The position numbers and the translations under genes were made by a program. 64,000 bases of DNA, taken from Micromonospora costi. Lineage in GTDB: Bacteria > Actinomycetota > Actinomycetes > Mycobacteriales > Micromonosporaceae. A model generated the notes under the pieces. The model saw only the letters and a program-made list of their open reading frames with translations. It had not been told where the DNA came from and did no database searches. Of this stretch, positions 1 to 8,909 are shown piece by piece (positions within the stretch are counted from its first letter, which is position 1; every line of letters starts with the position of its first letter). The stretch lies in assembly GCF_003626655.1 (NCBI RefSeq), contig NZ_RBAN01000001.1, positions 124,001 to 188,000 of the forward strand. The letters are read 5' to 3'.

Positions 1-293
1 TCCTCCGGAAAGATTTCTCGGTCGCCGATCCGCGGGTCCTCCCGCAGGTCGGCGAACTGGTCGTCGAACGCCTCACCGTGGGCGAACGCCTCGTGGATCT
101 CCTGCTCGCGCTCGGCCATCCCGACCCGGACGTCCTCCACGAAGCTACGTAGCGACCCGACAAGGCCGCCAGCGGATTGCGACACCGTGCTCGCGATGCC
201 GGCCGGAGTGTACGACTGCGCGGTGCGGGTGGCCTTGCGGACCACCACCACCCCGACGGCCAGCCCGACGCCGAGCCAGAACAAGCGTCTCAT
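1..293 (-). CDS. Small membrane protein (DUF6167-like), 3' part beyond window
   Basis: This gene is cut by the left edge of the window, so only its first 97 codons are visible. The start ATG at 293 follows a GGAGG sequence about 10 nt upstream. The protein opens with a short basic stretch and one hydrophobic segment (about residues 4-20), then becomes hydrophilic and rich in Glu and Asp. The start lies 30 nt downstream of the stop of the DUF948-type gene at 324-785 on the same strand. In actinobacteria this pair of small membrane proteins commonly lies directly upstream of alaS, and I infer that alaS follows outside the window. The function is unknown. Family membership rests on position and general architecture rather than on a diagnostic motif. 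Confidence 0.6.
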   Translation of the reverse strand, partial: MRRLFWLGVGLAVGVVVVRKATRTAQSYTPAGIASTVSQSAGGLVGSLRSFVEDVRVGMAEREQEIHEAFAHGEAFDDQFADLREDPRIGDREIFPE

Positions 294-323
294 GCCCCTC
301 GTACCTCCTGGTCGCCCGGCCGG

Positions 324-785
324 TCAGCGCTCGGCGCGCCGGGTGGCGCGCCGCTGCTGCTTGATGACGTCGCGCACCTCGCGCTCGGTCTCGGCGTGCC
401 GGCGGGCCGCGGCCGCCTTCCGGACGCCGTAGCCGAAGGCCGCGACCTTGACGAGCGGGTTCGCGGCGGCGGCGGAGACCACGGCGACCAGGTTCGCGAC
501 GTTGGCGGTGACGTTCTGGGCGTGACCGGTCATCGTGTCGACCTTCGCGAGCTGGAGGTTGACACCGTCGAGCGAGGTCTGCACCTGCTCCAGCGTGGTG
601 TTGACGTTCCTCACCGTGGTGTTCACGTCACCGAGCAGCGGCGCCGTCCGGTCGTTCAGGTCGTTGATCATCCGGGTGGTGGCGTCCACCGTGTGCCGCA
701 GCCGCAGGATGGGCAGGGTCAGGATCAACACCAGCATCGCGAACGCGATCGCCGCGATCAGCGCCGCGACCTCCAAAATGCCCAC
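324..785 (-). CDS. DUF948 family membrane protein
   Basis: The product has 153 residues. An N-terminal transmembrane helix (about residues 3-27) is followed by a long amphipathic helical region with many Asn, Thr, Val and Asp residues, as in DUF948 proteins, and by a basic C-terminus. The reading frame is open upstream to 875, but the GTG at 785 is chosen because it is preceded by AGGAGG at a spacing of 6 nt. It is followed 30 nt later by the DUF6167-like gene, so the two probably form one transcript that continues towards alaS. DUF948 proteins resemble the methyl-accepting or coiled-coil membrane stalk type, and no enzymatic activity is known. Confidence in the family is good; confidence in the function is low. 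Confidence 0.75.
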   Translation of the reverse strand: MGILEVAALIAAIAFAMLVLILTLPILRLRHTVDATTRMINDLNDRTAPLLGDVNTTVRNVNTTLEQVQTSLDGVNLQLAKVDTMTGHAQNVTANVANLVAVVSAAAANPLVKVAAFGYGVRKAAAARRHAETEREVRDVIKQQRRATRRAER

Positions 786-937
786 GCCTGTCCTCCTAAG
801 CAGAGTTCCGCCGAACCGGACGACCCCGGAACGCGCGACCCGTCGTACCCCGGACCGCCGCATCGTGACCGTCACCGGTCAGCGGGAGCAGGCGGCCCCG
901 CCAGCCCCAGACCCTACCGTCCGTGATGGAAATCGGC

Positions 938-3900
938 TCACGACGGTGAAGGTGTCAGTTCACCCAGCGGATCCGCCGTCAACGTCGGGAACGGATCCTC
1001 GCCGGTGAGTGACGGGTCGGTGCTGGGCAGGGGCCGGGTCCGCTCGTCGTCGATCGCGTTGCGGACCTTCACCGACACCAACGACCCGGCGCACTCCCCC
1101 GCAGCGGCCGACGGGTCGGGAGACGGCACGATGGCCGGCTCGCCGTCGACGGGCGGGGGCACGCAGGCCGGCGGGCGCACCCACAGGTCGAGGGTCAGCT
1201 CGTCCCGCCGCCAGCAGGTGTAGCTGCCCTTCTCCTGCTGCTCCGGGCACCGGGCCACCTTCCACGGGCGCCACCCGTCCTGCCGCAACGCGTCCTCGTA
1301 GACCTTGACGGTCTCCTCGGGCGGTCGCTCCGAGGTGACCGTGCGCTCCCGCAGGCGGCACTCCAGCAGGCACCACCGGCTGCCGCTGACGTCGTCGACC
1401 GTCTTCGTGGCCGCCCAGCCGGGCACGGCCAGTTCGTCGAGGGTGTCGAACACCGGGTCGCGACTCAGCGTCCGGAAACCGAAGTAGAGCGGCACCGCAC
1501 CGAGCAGGACCAGGCTGACCAGCGCCAGGACCGCCATCCGCAGCCGGCGGCGTTCCCGCATCTGCCGGCGCAGTTCGGAACGGGCGCCGCGTAGCCCGCC
1601 CTCGTCCGGTGTGGTGTCGTCCCCGGCGCCGTCGGAGTCGGCGGCGCGGCGCAGGGGCGGGCCGTCCACCGGTTCCGGGGCCGGCGGCGCGGGCGGCGGT
1701 ACGACGGCGGCGGCGCGGGCGACCGCGGGCGGGTCGGCCGGGGCGGCGGCCGGGATCGGCGAGACGCCGGACGGCTCGGGCCGGCCCGGTTCCCGCTGCG
1801 GCGGCAGCGCCCGACCGGCCACCCGGTCCTCGGGAGCGGGTCGCCCGGCGCCGGGGACGCGGGCGGCCGCGGCGGCTCCGACCGCGGCGGCGCCGGCGGC
1901 CGCGCCGGGGCGGGGGCCAGGGCGGCCGTGGTCGTCGGGCGCGGGCGGGCGACCGGGACCGTCGGGTCTCGGCCGTCCGGCCGGTTCGGGGCCGGGCCGC
2001 GGCCCGGCGTCGGGGCGGGAGGCGCCCCGGGCGGGACCGTCGGCGGTGGGACGCGCGGCGCCGCGGGCGGGCCCGTCGGCACCGGGGCGAGCCGCGCCGC
2101 GGGCCGGGCCGGCCGCCGGTTCGGGACCGGGCGCGGGACGCGCCGCGCCCCGCACCGGACCGTCCGGTCCCGGACGAGCCGGGTCGGCGCCCGGACGGGC
2201 GCTGCCGCGTACCGGGCCGTCCGGTCCCGGACGAGCCGGGTCGGCGCCCGGACGGGCGCTGCCGCGTACCGGGCCGTCCGGGCCCGGCCGTGCCGTGCCC
2301 CGGCCCGTCGGTTCGTCGCGTCCCGCGTCCGCGGGAACGCCGTGGCGGCCGGCCGGCCCGTCGCCGTGGGCGCCGATCGGCCGTTCGCCGGTCGGCTCCT
2401 CGCCGGGCGGCACGGCGGGGCGGGCGGCCCGTCGCGCGGGCGGTGGATCCTGCCCGGGCGGCACGAGGCCTGGCGCCGGCCGTCGGCCGGTGGACCGGTC
2501 CCCGGACGGCGCGGGGCCGGACGGCGCCGCGCCACCCCGGTTGATCACCGGAAGCTTCGGGTCGGTGTGCGGCAGTCGGCCGGCCTGCCGCAGCCAGTCG
2601 GCCGGGCGCTCGGGTCGGTCGGCGCGGCCCGCCTCCGGGTCGCGCGGCGTGGCGGTCTCGTCGTCCGCGGCACGCCGGCGCCCGGGCCGGCCGGCCTCGG
2701 GTGCGGCCGGGTGCCGGGGCGTCGTGGATTCGGGTCCCGCCGGGTGCCGCGGCGAGGTGGTCTCGGGTCCCGTCGGGTGACGGGGCGTTCCGGCCTCGGG
2801 TGCGGCCGGATGGCGGGGTGTCGTGGCCTCGGGTTCCTCAGCCGCCCGCCGGCGGCGTCCGGCCGCCCGGGCACCGTCGGGCTCGGTGCCCGCGGGCCCG
2901 GGGACCGCCGGGGCGTTGCCCGTGGCGGGCACCTCGTCCGGCTCCGGGGCCCGCCGGCGGCCACCCGCCGCGGGGCGATCGGCACGCGGTCCGGCACCGG
3001 CCGGCGCCGCCTCGCCCGGGTCGGCGGCACCGCGCCGGCGCGGGTTCACGCGGGCGTGGCCGCCGGTCGGCTCGGGGCGCGGGCCGACCGGCCCGGTGGG
3101 GCCGAGGTCGGGCGCGGTGGCCGGTCCGGTGTCGGCCGGATCGGTGGTCGCGCGCCGGCCCACGGGCAGACCGGCGGTGGAGTCGGCGCCGCCACGTCGG
3201 CCGGGGGCCGGCCGGCGTGCCGCCGCGCCGGAGGTCGGGGTCCGAGCCGGACCGGGGGGTGCCCCCGGCGCGGGGTACGCCGGGTCACCGGGGACCGGGG
3301 CCGACCCGCCGTACGGGCCGGCGGGCTCGCCGGGGCGGGGCCGCGGGCCGGGCGCGCCCGCTCCGTCGGGGGCCGATCGGGGGCCGTGCGGCGCGGCTGG
3401 GTCACCCGGTGCCGGCCGCGGCGAGCGGCCGGCCGGGCCACCGGAGGTTGGCCGGGTCCCCTGCGGGCTGCCCGGCGCGGCCGGGCCCGGATGCGGGCCG
3501 GGCTGCTGGCCGCCGGGGATCGGGCGGCCAGCCTGCGGGCCGCCGGGGATCGCGCTGCCCCCCTGCGGGCCGGGCTGTGGGGCCACCGGGCCACCCGACG
3601 TCGGACGCGGACCGACCGGGCCGCCGGACGTGGGGCGCGGACCCGCCGGCTCACCCGAGGTCGGATGCGGTCCCGCCGGGCCGCCGGACGTGGGACGCGG
3701 ACCCGCCGGGCCACCCGAGGTCGGGCGCGGACCGGTGCCGGGAACGGATACGGCCCCACGGCGCGCGGGCGGATGGGGTGGCGCGGCCGGGCCGGGCGGG
3801 CCCCCGGCGCCGGGTGGCGCCGGCGGCGACTGGTCCGGGCGCCGGTTCCCGGCGGGAGGGTCACCCGCGCCGGGCCACGGGCCGTCGGCGGGACGCGCGC

Positions 3901-4237
3901 CCGTGGCACCCGGGCCGCCGCGGCGCGCCGGTGGCGCGACGGGCGGGCCCGCCGGACCGCGGCCGGCCGGCGGGACGTCCGGGCCGGGCCTGGCCGGTGG
4001 CACCGGTGCGCCACCGTGCGGCGCGGGCGACGGGCCGGGGTCGGCCCCGTCCGGTCCCAGTTCGACACGCTGTTGCTTCGCCGTGCGCAGGTCGTCGATC
4101 CAGCCGAACTCCTCGCCGGCGACCGGCTCCTCCGGCTCGGCCTCGGCCCGGCCCCGCCCCCAGCGGCGGCCCTTGGCGCGGGGATCGCGCCGCTCGTCCG
4201 GGCCGTCCTCGGGCCGGTCCCCACCACGCGCTCTCAC
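938..4237 (-). CDS. Large Pro/Gly/Ala-rich single-pass membrane protein
   Basis: The 1,099-residue product begins with a hydrophilic stretch (about 75 residues). It continues with some 800 residues of Pro, Gly, Ala, Arg and acidic low-complexity sequence, then a basic patch and one transmembrane helix (about residues 899-924). It ends with about 175 residues that should lie outside the membrane and contain six cysteines (WCLLEC, RCPEQ, YTCW, PACV, GECAG), which suggests disulfides. The GTG start at 4237 overlaps the rarA stop codon in GTGA, so it is translationally coupled to rarA. Two internal tandem repeats are listed separately. I do not recognise a catalytic domain. The disordered cytoplasmic part resembles proline-rich segments of actinobacterial cell-envelope or division proteins, but that is only an analogy. 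The ORF is surely real, because it keeps codon bias, the TM helix and the overlap. Confidence 0.8.
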   Translation of the reverse strand: MRARGGDRPEDGPDERRDPRAKGRRWGRGRAEAEPEEPVAGEEFGWIDDLRTAKQQRVELGPDGADPGPSPAPHGGAPVPPARPGPDVPPAGRGPAGPPVAPPARRGGPGATGARPADGPWPGAGDPPAGNRRPDQSPPAPPGAGGPPGPAAPPHPPARRGAVSVPGTGPRPTSGGPAGPRPTSGGPAGPHPTSGEPAGPRPTSGGPVGPRPTSGGPVAPQPGPQGGSAIPGGPQAGRPIPGGQQPGPHPGPAAPGSPQGTRPTSGGPAGRSPRPAPGDPAAPHGPRSAPDGAGAPGPRPRPGEPAGPYGGSAPVPGDPAYPAPGAPPGPARTPTSGAAARRPAPGRRGGADSTAGLPVGRRATTDPADTGPATAPDLGPTGPVGPRPEPTGGHARVNPRRRGAADPGEAAPAGAGPRADRPAAGGRRRAPEPDEVPATGNAPAVPGPAGTEPDGARAAGRRRRAAEEPEATTPRHPAAPEAGTPRHPTGPETTSPRHPAGPESTTPRHPAAPEAGRPGRRRAADDETATPRDPEAGRADRPERPADWLRQAGRLPHTDPKLPVINRGGAAPSGPAPSGDRSTGRRPAPGLVPPGQDPPPARRAARPAVPPGEEPTGERPIGAHGDGPAGRHGVPADAGRDEPTGRGTARPGPDGPVRGSARPGADPARPGPDGPVRGSARPGADPARPGPDGPVRGAARPAPGPEPAAGPARGAARPGADGPARGAARPTADGPARGASRPDAGPRPGPEPAGRPRPDGPGRPPAPDDHGRPGPRPGAAAGAAAVGAAAAARVPGAGRPAPEDRVAGRALPPQREPGRPEPSGVSPIPAAAPADPPAVARAAAVVPPPAPPAPEPVDGPPLRRAADSDGAGDDTTPDEGGLRGARSELRRQMRERRRLRMAVLALVSLVLLGAVPLYFGFRTLSRDPVFDTLDELAVPGWAATKTVDDVSGSRWCLLECRLRERTVTSERPPEETVKVYEDALRQDGWRPWKVARCPEQQEKGSYTCWRRDELTLDLWVRPPACVPPPVDGEPAIVPSPDPSAAAGECAGSLVSVKVRNAIDDERTRPLPSTDPSLTGEDPFPTLTADPLGELTPSPS
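2164..2277 (-). repeat. Exact 57-nt tandem duplication inside Pro-rich gene
   Basis: Two identical 57-nt units lie at 2164-2220 and 2221-2277. They encode a 19-residue unit ([19 protein letters not shown] type). More diverged versions of the same unit flank them on both sides. Being a multiple of three, the duplication keeps the frame of the Pro-rich protein. Perfect identity suggests a recent slippage or unequal recombination event. Confidence 0.9.
3596..3740 (-). repeat. 30-nt tandem repeat encoding [14 protein letters not shown] decapeptides
   Basis: About five consecutive 30-nt units encode decapeptides of the type [10 protein letters not shown] within the disordered N-terminal half of the Pro-rich protein. 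The units alternate slightly in sequence (GGPAG, GEPAG, GGPVG). The boundaries are approximate because the flanking sequence is itself a degenerate version. Confidence 0.75.
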
Positions 4238-5835
4238 TGCGAACCCTTCCCGGCGGCGTCCGTGCCGCCCTGCTCCGAAGCGCCGCCACCCGTGCCCGCC
4301 GGCCGGCCGCCGTTGCGGGCGGCGGCCGCCGCGGCGGGCGGCGCCGACCCCGCCGCACCCGTCTCCGGCCGCTGCGCCGACGACTCGGCGGGCGACGCGG
4401 GCGCGTGGGCCGCCTCGGCACGCGACGGCTCCGGCGTCTCCTGCCGCGTCGCCGGGGCGGGCAGGCCGCGGACGATCCGGCGCAGCAGCGGCAGGCGGGC
4501 GGCCACCGATCGCTCCGCGCCGTGCTGGCTGGGCTGGTAGTAGTCGGTGCCGACGAGGTCGTCGGGCACGTACTGCTGGGTGAGCACGCCGCGCTGGTCG
4601 TCGTGCGGGTACCGGTAGCCGGCGCCGTGACCGAGCCCGCGCGCGCCCGCGTAGTGCGCGTCGCGCAGGCCACGCGGCACCGGACCGCCCCGCCCCGCCC
4701 GGACGTCGGCGATCGCCGCGCCGATCGCCGTGGTGGCCGAGTTGGACTTCGGTGCGGTGGCCAGGTGGATCACCGCCTGGGCGAGGTTCAGCTGGGCCTC
4801 GGGCAGCCCCACGAACTCCACGGCGTGCGCGGCCGCGGTGGCCACGCTCAGCGCGCCCGGATCCGCCATGCCGACGTCCTCACTCGCGAAGATCACCAAC
4901 CGGCGGGCGATGAACCGGGCGTCCTCCCCCGCGACCAGCATCCGGGCCAGCCAGTGCAGCGCGGCGTCCACGTCCGAACCGCGCATGCTCTTGATGAACG
5001 CGCTGATGACGTCGTAGTGCGCGTCCCCGTCGCGGTCGTAGCGGACGGCGGCCACGTCGACGGCCTGCTCGGCGGTGCCGAGGTCGATCCGCCCGGTGCC
5101 GAGCGCCGTCGCGGACGCGGCGGCCGCCTCCAGCGCGGTCAGCGCCTTGCGTACGTCGCCGGCGGCCAGCCGGACGAGGTGGTCCTCGGCCTCCGGGTCG
5201 AGGGTGAGCGCCCCGCTCAGGCCCCGCTCGTCGGCGACGGCGCGGCGCAGCAGGCCCCGGACCGCCTCGTCGTCGAGCGGCTGGAGGGTGAGCAGCACGC
5301 ACCGCGACAGCAGCGGCGAGATGACCGAGAAGTACGGGTTCTCGGTGGTGGCGGCGAGCAGCGTGACCGTGCGGTCCTCGACGGCGGCGAGCAGCGAATC
5401 CTGCTGGGTCTTGCTGAACCGGTGCACCTCGTCGATGAAGAGCACGGTCTGCGGGCCGCCGGAGCGCCGCTGCCTTCGGGCCGTCTCGATGACGGCGCGG
5501 ACGTCCTTGACGCCGGCCGACAGCGCGGACATCGCGACGAACCGGCGGTCCGTGGCGTGCGCGACGAGGTGCGCGATCGTTGTCTTTCCGCTGCCCGGCG
5601 GCCCCCACAGGATGACCGACATGGGCGCGCCGCCGGACACGAGCTGGCGCAGCGGCGCGCCGGGCGCGAGCAGGTGGTCCTGCCCGACCAGCTCGTCCAG
5701 GGTCGCGGGGCGCATCCGGACGGGCAGGGGTGAATCGGGCCCCACCACGGTGAATCCGTCGACACCGCCGGAACCCGCGGGGGCGCTGGGCGCTCCGGCG
5801 GGTTCGCCGAGGGAGAAGAGGGCGTCGGACTCCAT
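4234..5835 (-). CDS. rarA: Replication-associated recombination protein RarA (MgsA), AAA+ ATPase
   Basis: The product has 533 residues. RarA/MgsA is an AAA+ clamp-loader-like ATPase that acts at stalled replication forks. Visible motifs are Walker A GPPGSGKT (residues 78-85), Walker B with FIDEVHRF, the sensor-1 ATTENPYF stretch, and the conserved RarA C-terminal part with the [12 protein letters not shown] and [11 protein letters not shown] motifs. The ATG at 5835 is chosen; a GTG lies immediately before it at 5838. The C-terminus carries an extra Ala/Pro/Gly-rich tail of about 90 residues. The stop overlaps the GTG of the large Pro-rich membrane protein gene, which indicates co-translation. 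The family assignment is secure. Confidence 0.95.
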   Translation of the reverse strand: MESDALFSLGEPAGAPSAPAGSGGVDGFTVVGPDSPLPVRMRPATLDELVGQDHLLAPGAPLRQLVSGGAPMSVILWGPPGSGKTTIAHLVAHATDRRFVAMSALSAGVKDVRAVIETARRQRRSGGPQTVLFIDEVHRFSKTQQDSLLAAVEDRTVTLLAATTENPYFSVISPLLSRCVLLTLQPLDDEAVRGLLRRAVADERGLSGALTLDPEAEDHLVRLAAGDVRKALTALEAAAASATALGTGRIDLGTAEQAVDVAAVRYDRDGDAHYDVISAFIKSMRGSDVDAALHWLARMLVAGEDARFIARRLVIFASEDVGMADPGALSVATAAAHAVEFVGLPEAQLNLAQAVIHLATAPKSNSATTAIGAAIADVRAGRGGPVPRGLRDAHYAGARGLGHGAGYRYPHDDQRGVLTQQYVPDDLVGTDYYQPSQHGAERSVAARLPLLRRIVRGLPAPATRQETPEPSRAEAAHAPASPAESSAQRPETGAAGSAPPAAAAAARNGGRPAGTGGGASEQGGTDAAGKGSQ

Positions 5836-5908
5836 CACGAAGACAGTACCGGGCCGGGTCCGCGGCACCGGAATCGCGCCACGGCCCGGCCTCGATGATC
5901 GGATACGG

Positions 5909-6121
5909 TCAGCCGCGGCCCGGGCGGCGGCCGTAGTACCAGCGGCCACGACCGCTGCCGCCGGGCCCCCGGCCGACGCCCGCGAGGTAGAGCGCGAGCA
6001 GGAACAGGCCGATGAGCACGAGGGTGTTCCAGTTGAACAGGTCGGGGGCGCCGAAGTTGGTGTCCATCAGATCGAGCAGCAGGGCGAGTCCGAAGACGAT
6101 CGCCGCGAGAATGGCGAGCAT
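5909..6121 (-). CDS. Small two-helix membrane protein
   Basis: This 70-residue protein has two hydrophobic segments (about residues 2-17 and 30-48) and a Gly/Arg/Tyr-rich basic C-terminus. The ATG at 6121 is preceded by GGAGGA at a good distance, which supports this start over the longer open frame to 6187. It lies upstream of rarA on the same strand, 73 nt from the rarA start. Very similar short hydrophobic proteins are common in Micromonosporaceae, but I know no function for them. Confidence 0.7.
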   Translation of the reverse strand: MLAILAAIVFGLALLLDLMDTNFGAPDLFNWNTLVLIGLFLLALYLAGVGRGPGGSGRGRWYYGRRPGRG

Positions 6122-6261
6122 GTCGTTCCTCCGGTGGGGGTTCCCAGTGGGTCGGCGCGGGATGTACCCAATCGGTCCGATCGTCAATCTCCACGGTGGA
6201 CGAGCCGCGTCGGCCGGACACCCGCGGACGTCCCCCGCCAGCGGCTTTCTAGGCTGAGCGC

Positions 6262-7002
6262 ATGATCATCGCCGACCAGGTCCTGCACGGTCGGGCCGCC
6301 GTCCTGGCTGCCGCCGCCCACCACCCGTACGCCCGCCACTCGCTCTGGCGGGACAGCGAGCCGCGCGGATACCGGCGCGACGGCGCCCTGGTGTGGCTGC
6401 TGCCGGAGGGCCAGGGGCCGGCCGGCGGCGCGCTCGGCGCCCCCGGGCCGGCGCTGGACGTGTGTGCCGCGCTGGTCGCCGAGGGGGCGCTCGGGCCCGG
6501 CCAGTGGCTGCACCTTCCCCGGCTCGACGCGGCCGACCTGGCCGGCCGGCTGCCCGTGGCCCAGCACGACGAGTGGGACTTCCTGTGGACGGACGCCCCG
6601 CCGCCGCCCCAGCCCGGCGAGGACCGGGTGGTCCGGCTCACCGAGGCGGACCACCCGGCGCTCGACGCGCTCATCGAGGAGGCCTTCCCGACCACCACCT
6701 CACGACCGGGCGACCCCCGGGTCGTCGACTGGTACGGCATCCGTGACGGGGACCGGCTGGTCGCCTGCGGGGCGGACCGCAGCCGCGGTGACGTCGGTTT
6801 CCTCGCGGGGCTGACCGTCGCGCCCGCCGAGCGGGGACGTGGCCTCGGCGCGGCGCTGACCGCCGGGATGACCCGTGCGCTGCTGGCCCGCTTCGACCTC
6901 GTCGCGCTCGGCGTCTACACCGTGAACGTCGGCGCCGTCCGGCTCTACCGCCGGCTCGGCTTCACCAACACCCTGCCCCGCAGCTCCGTCCGCCTGGCCT
7001 GA
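6262..7002 (+). CDS. GNAT family N-acetyltransferase
   Basis: The product has 246 residues. The C-terminal half (about residues 115-246) is a GCN5-related acetyltransferase fold. The acetyl-CoA pyrophosphate-binding loop is visible as AERGRGLGAALT, followed by the late-strand motif VNVGAVRLYRRLGF. The N-terminal half is a divergent domain with weak similarity to a second GNAT-like lobe. The acceptor substrate cannot be told from sequence. The gene is flanked on both sides by minus-strand genes and is probably a single transcription unit. Its 3' part overlaps by 303 nt, antisense, the reading frame of the MFS gene at 6700-8229. Confidence 0.85.
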   Translation: MIIADQVLHGRAAVLAAAAHHPYARHSLWRDSEPRGYRRDGALVWLLPEGQGPAGGALGAPGPALDVCAALVAEGALGPGQWLHLPRLDAADLAGRLPVAQHDEWDFLWTDAPPPPQPGEDRVVRLTEADHPALDALIEEAFPTTTSRPGDPRVVDWYGIRDGDRLVACGADRSRGDVGFLAGLTVAPAERGRGLGAALTAGMTRALLARFDLVALGVYTVNVGAVRLYRRLGFTNTLPRSSVRLA

Positions 7003-8229
7003 GCCGGCCCGCCACGCGGGGAGGTAGAGCGGCGCGGCAAGGGCCAGCACCACCGCGCCGACCAGCATCGCGGTGGTCACACTGGACCGGTCGGCGAGCG
7101 CGGTGAGCCCCACGGCGCCGATCGCGAACCCGGGCTGGCCCATCATCGAGTTCAGGGAGATGACGCTGGTGCGGTACGGGCCGTCGACCTGACGGTGCAG
7201 CAAACCCATGTGCAGGGGGTTGGACGCGCCGTGCACGGTGTAACAGGCGAGGTACGCGATCAGCACGCCGACCGGCCCGGCGAACAGTCCCATGCCGACC
7301 ACCGTGACGCCCTGGACGACGCGCAGGAGCGCGGCGCTCGGCGCGGCGCCCAGCCAGCGCAGCAGCAGCGGGGTGAGCGCGGCCCCGGCCGCCTGGGCGA
7401 GCCACGCCGCCGAGCTCGCGGGCCCGAGCAGCGTCGCCGCCCGCTCGGCGCCGCCCACGACCTCGGAGAGGCGGACCGGAAGCAGCGACTCGAAGGTGAC
7501 CATGCCGAAGCCCCAGAACAGCTCGACGGCCACCAGGGCGAGCAGCACCCGGGAGCGGCGCAGCAGGCCGACCGCCTGCCCGACCATCCGGGGCGCCTCG
7601 ACGATCGACGCCCGCAGCGCGCCGCGACCCGTGCCCCCGCGCACCTCCGGCAGCAGCACGATCAGCGCCACGAGGGCCACCGCCTGGAGAGCCGCGGCGA
7701 CCAGGACCGGGACGGTGAGCGCGCTGACCGGCCCGACCGGACCGAGCGCCACCAGCCCGCCACTGATCAGCGCGCCGGCGCCGATGGCCACGCCGATGAC
7801 GGTCCCCGCGTACCCGAGCCCCGCCTCGTACTTCGCGTCCGGATCTGCGGCGAGGGTCGCGTCGACGTACCAGGACTCCAGCGGGCCGCTGTCCAGCGCG
7901 CGGAAGACCCCCTGCAGGGCCCAGACGATGAAGAAGAGCGCGAAGGAGTCGGCCACGCTGAAGAGCAGTAGCGAGGCGAGGTTGAGGACCCAGGCCCCCA
8001 CGAGGACCGGCCGCCGGCCGAGCGCGTCGGCGAACCCGCCGGTCGGCAGCTCCAGCGCGAGCACCACCAGGCCCTGCGCGACCGACACCAGACCGATCTG
8101 CGACAGGGACAGGCCGCGCTCCTGCATGAGCAGGATCATCACGGGGACCATCAGGCCGGTGGGCAGCCAGCGCAGGCCGTGCAGGACGAGGTAGCGCTGC
8201 CGGACCTGGCGTACGGACAGGGCGCTCAT
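6700..8229 (-). CDS. Major facilitator superfamily transporter
   Basis: The frame encodes 509 residues. The first ~405 form a typical 12-helix MFS carrier with the loop 2-3 motif GGFADALGRRPVLVG. The ATG at 8229 overlaps the stop of the ArsR-type gene in ATGA, so the two are co-translated and the regulator probably controls this exporter. The substrate is unknown; drug or metabolite efflux is likely. The last ~100 codons, from about 7002 to the stop at 6700, run antisense through the GNAT gene. They encode a hydrophilic tail unlike MFS proteins, so the functional protein may effectively end near 7005. A C-terminal frameshift, or simple lack of a stop in a GC-rich frame, are both possible. Confidence 0.85.
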   Translation of the reverse strand: MSALSVRQVRQRYLVLHGLRWLPTGLMVPVMILLMQERGLSLSQIGLVSVAQGLVVLALELPTGGFADALGRRPVLVGAWVLNLASLLLFSVADSFALFFIVWALQGVFRALDSGPLESWYVDATLAADPDAKYEAGLGYAGTVIGVAIGAGALISGGLVALGPVGPVSALTVPVLVAAALQAVALVALIVLLPEVRGGTGRGALRASIVEAPRMVGQAVGLLRRSRVLLALVAVELFWGFGMVTFESLLPVRLSEVVGGAERAATLLGPASSAAWLAQAAGAALTPLLLRWLGAAPSAALLRVVQGVTVVGMGLFAGPVGVLIAYLACYTVHGASNPLHMGLLHRQVDGPYRTSVISLNSMMGQPGFAIGAVGLTALADRSSVTTAMLVGAVVLALAAPLYLPAWRAGSGQADGAAGQGVGEAEPAVEPDGADVHGVDAERDEVEAGQQRTGHPGGQRRAEATSPLGGRDGQPREETDVTAAAVRPAGDQPVPVTDAVPVDDPGVARS

Positions 8230-8825
8230 CGCGTCTCCTCCACCCGGGGGAAGGCCGACAGGAAGACGTGCACCTGCCGGGCGTCCGGCCCGTCCGACGG
8301 CGGCTCCTCGTGGTAGCGCATGACCACCCGCCACAGCTCCTCGTTCAGCTCGCGGAGGCGGTCCGGGGTGAGCGTCAGGACCATGTCGCTCAGGCTGGCG
8401 ACGTCCCGCCAGGCGCGCGGCTCCTCCTCCACGGTGGCGATCCACCGTTCCGCCTGCTCGGCCATCAGCCGGACGTGGTTGGCCTCGATCCATCGCACCG
8501 CCGCCCGGGCGTCCGGGTCGTCGTCGAACTCGGTCGGCTCGAAGTTGCTGATGTCGTGCTCCGCGCGCCACCACCGCTGGCGGCCGGTGCCCCGGTCCGG
8601 GTCCTCGGTGACCAGCCCCACCTCGGCGAGTTGCCGCAGGTGGTAGCTCGTCGCTCCGGTGTTGGTGTCGAGCTTCTCGGCGAGTGAGGTGGCCGTGGCG
8701 GGGCCGTCCACCCGCAGGGTGCCGAGCAGCCGCATCCGCAGCGGATGGGCGAGGGTGCGGACCTGCCGCGCGTCCAGGTGGACGGTGCGCGGGGCCGGCG
8801 GTGTGGTCGGGTCCTCGTTCGCCAT
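8226..8825 (-). CDS. ArsR-type winged-helix transcriptional regulator
   Basis: The 199-residue protein has an N-terminal winged-helix domain (about residues 20-85) of the ArsR/HTH_20 type. The helix-turn-helix is visible around TATSLAEKLDTNTGATSYHLRQL and the wing around TEDPDRGTGRQRWW. A longer C-terminal ligand-sensing half follows. The ATG at 8825 is preferred over the open frame up to 8885, because the upstream part consists of operator repeats. The gene is followed by a coupled MFS gene (ATGA overlap). A dense array of TGCACAA half-sites lies directly upstream, so autoregulation together with the transporter is the natural model. No metal-binding cysteine motif is visible, so an organic inducer is more likely than a metal. 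Confidence 0.88.
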   Translation of the reverse strand: MANEDPTTPPAPRTVHLDARQVRTLAHPLRMRLLGTLRVDGPATATSLAEKLDTNTGATSYHLRQLAEVGLVTEDPDRGTGRQRWWRAEHDISNFEPTEFDDDPDARAAVRWIEANHVRLMAEQAERWIATVEEEPRAWRDVASLSDMVLTLTPDRLRELNEELWRVVMRYHEEPPSDGPDARQVHVFLSAFPRVEETR

Positions 8826-8827
8826 GC

Positions 8828-8884
8828 TTGCACAATAACTGTGCACAATTCCTATGCACAAGAGTTGTGCATAGGAATTGTGCA
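8828..8884. promoter_or_regulatory. Operator array for the ArsR/MFS operon
   Basis: TGCACAA occurs at 8829, 8842 and 8855, exactly 13 nt apart. The inverse TTGTGCA occurs at 8865 and 8878, again 13 nt apart. The central part is a perfect inverted repeat with 20-nt arms (TGCACAATTCCTATGCACAA at 8842-8861 and its complement at 8865-8884) around a GAG spacer. It lies 3 nt upstream of the ArsR start codon, which suggests that bound regulator blocks initiation. Confidence 0.85.
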
Positions 8885-8909
8885 TGAGCGTGGGGCGAGC
8901 GAGGGAAGG

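Noticed and set aside
2164..2277. Regular repeats considered as a CRISPR array
   Set aside because: The repeats are direct, contiguous, coding and in frame (57 nt, 19 residues), without spacers. No cas genes occur in the window.
1928..5733. Long plus-strand open frames opposite the Pro-rich gene and rarA
   Set aside because: Both are Arg/Gly/Pro-only compositions with no motif, antisense to genes supported by a conserved domain (rarA) and a coupled start.
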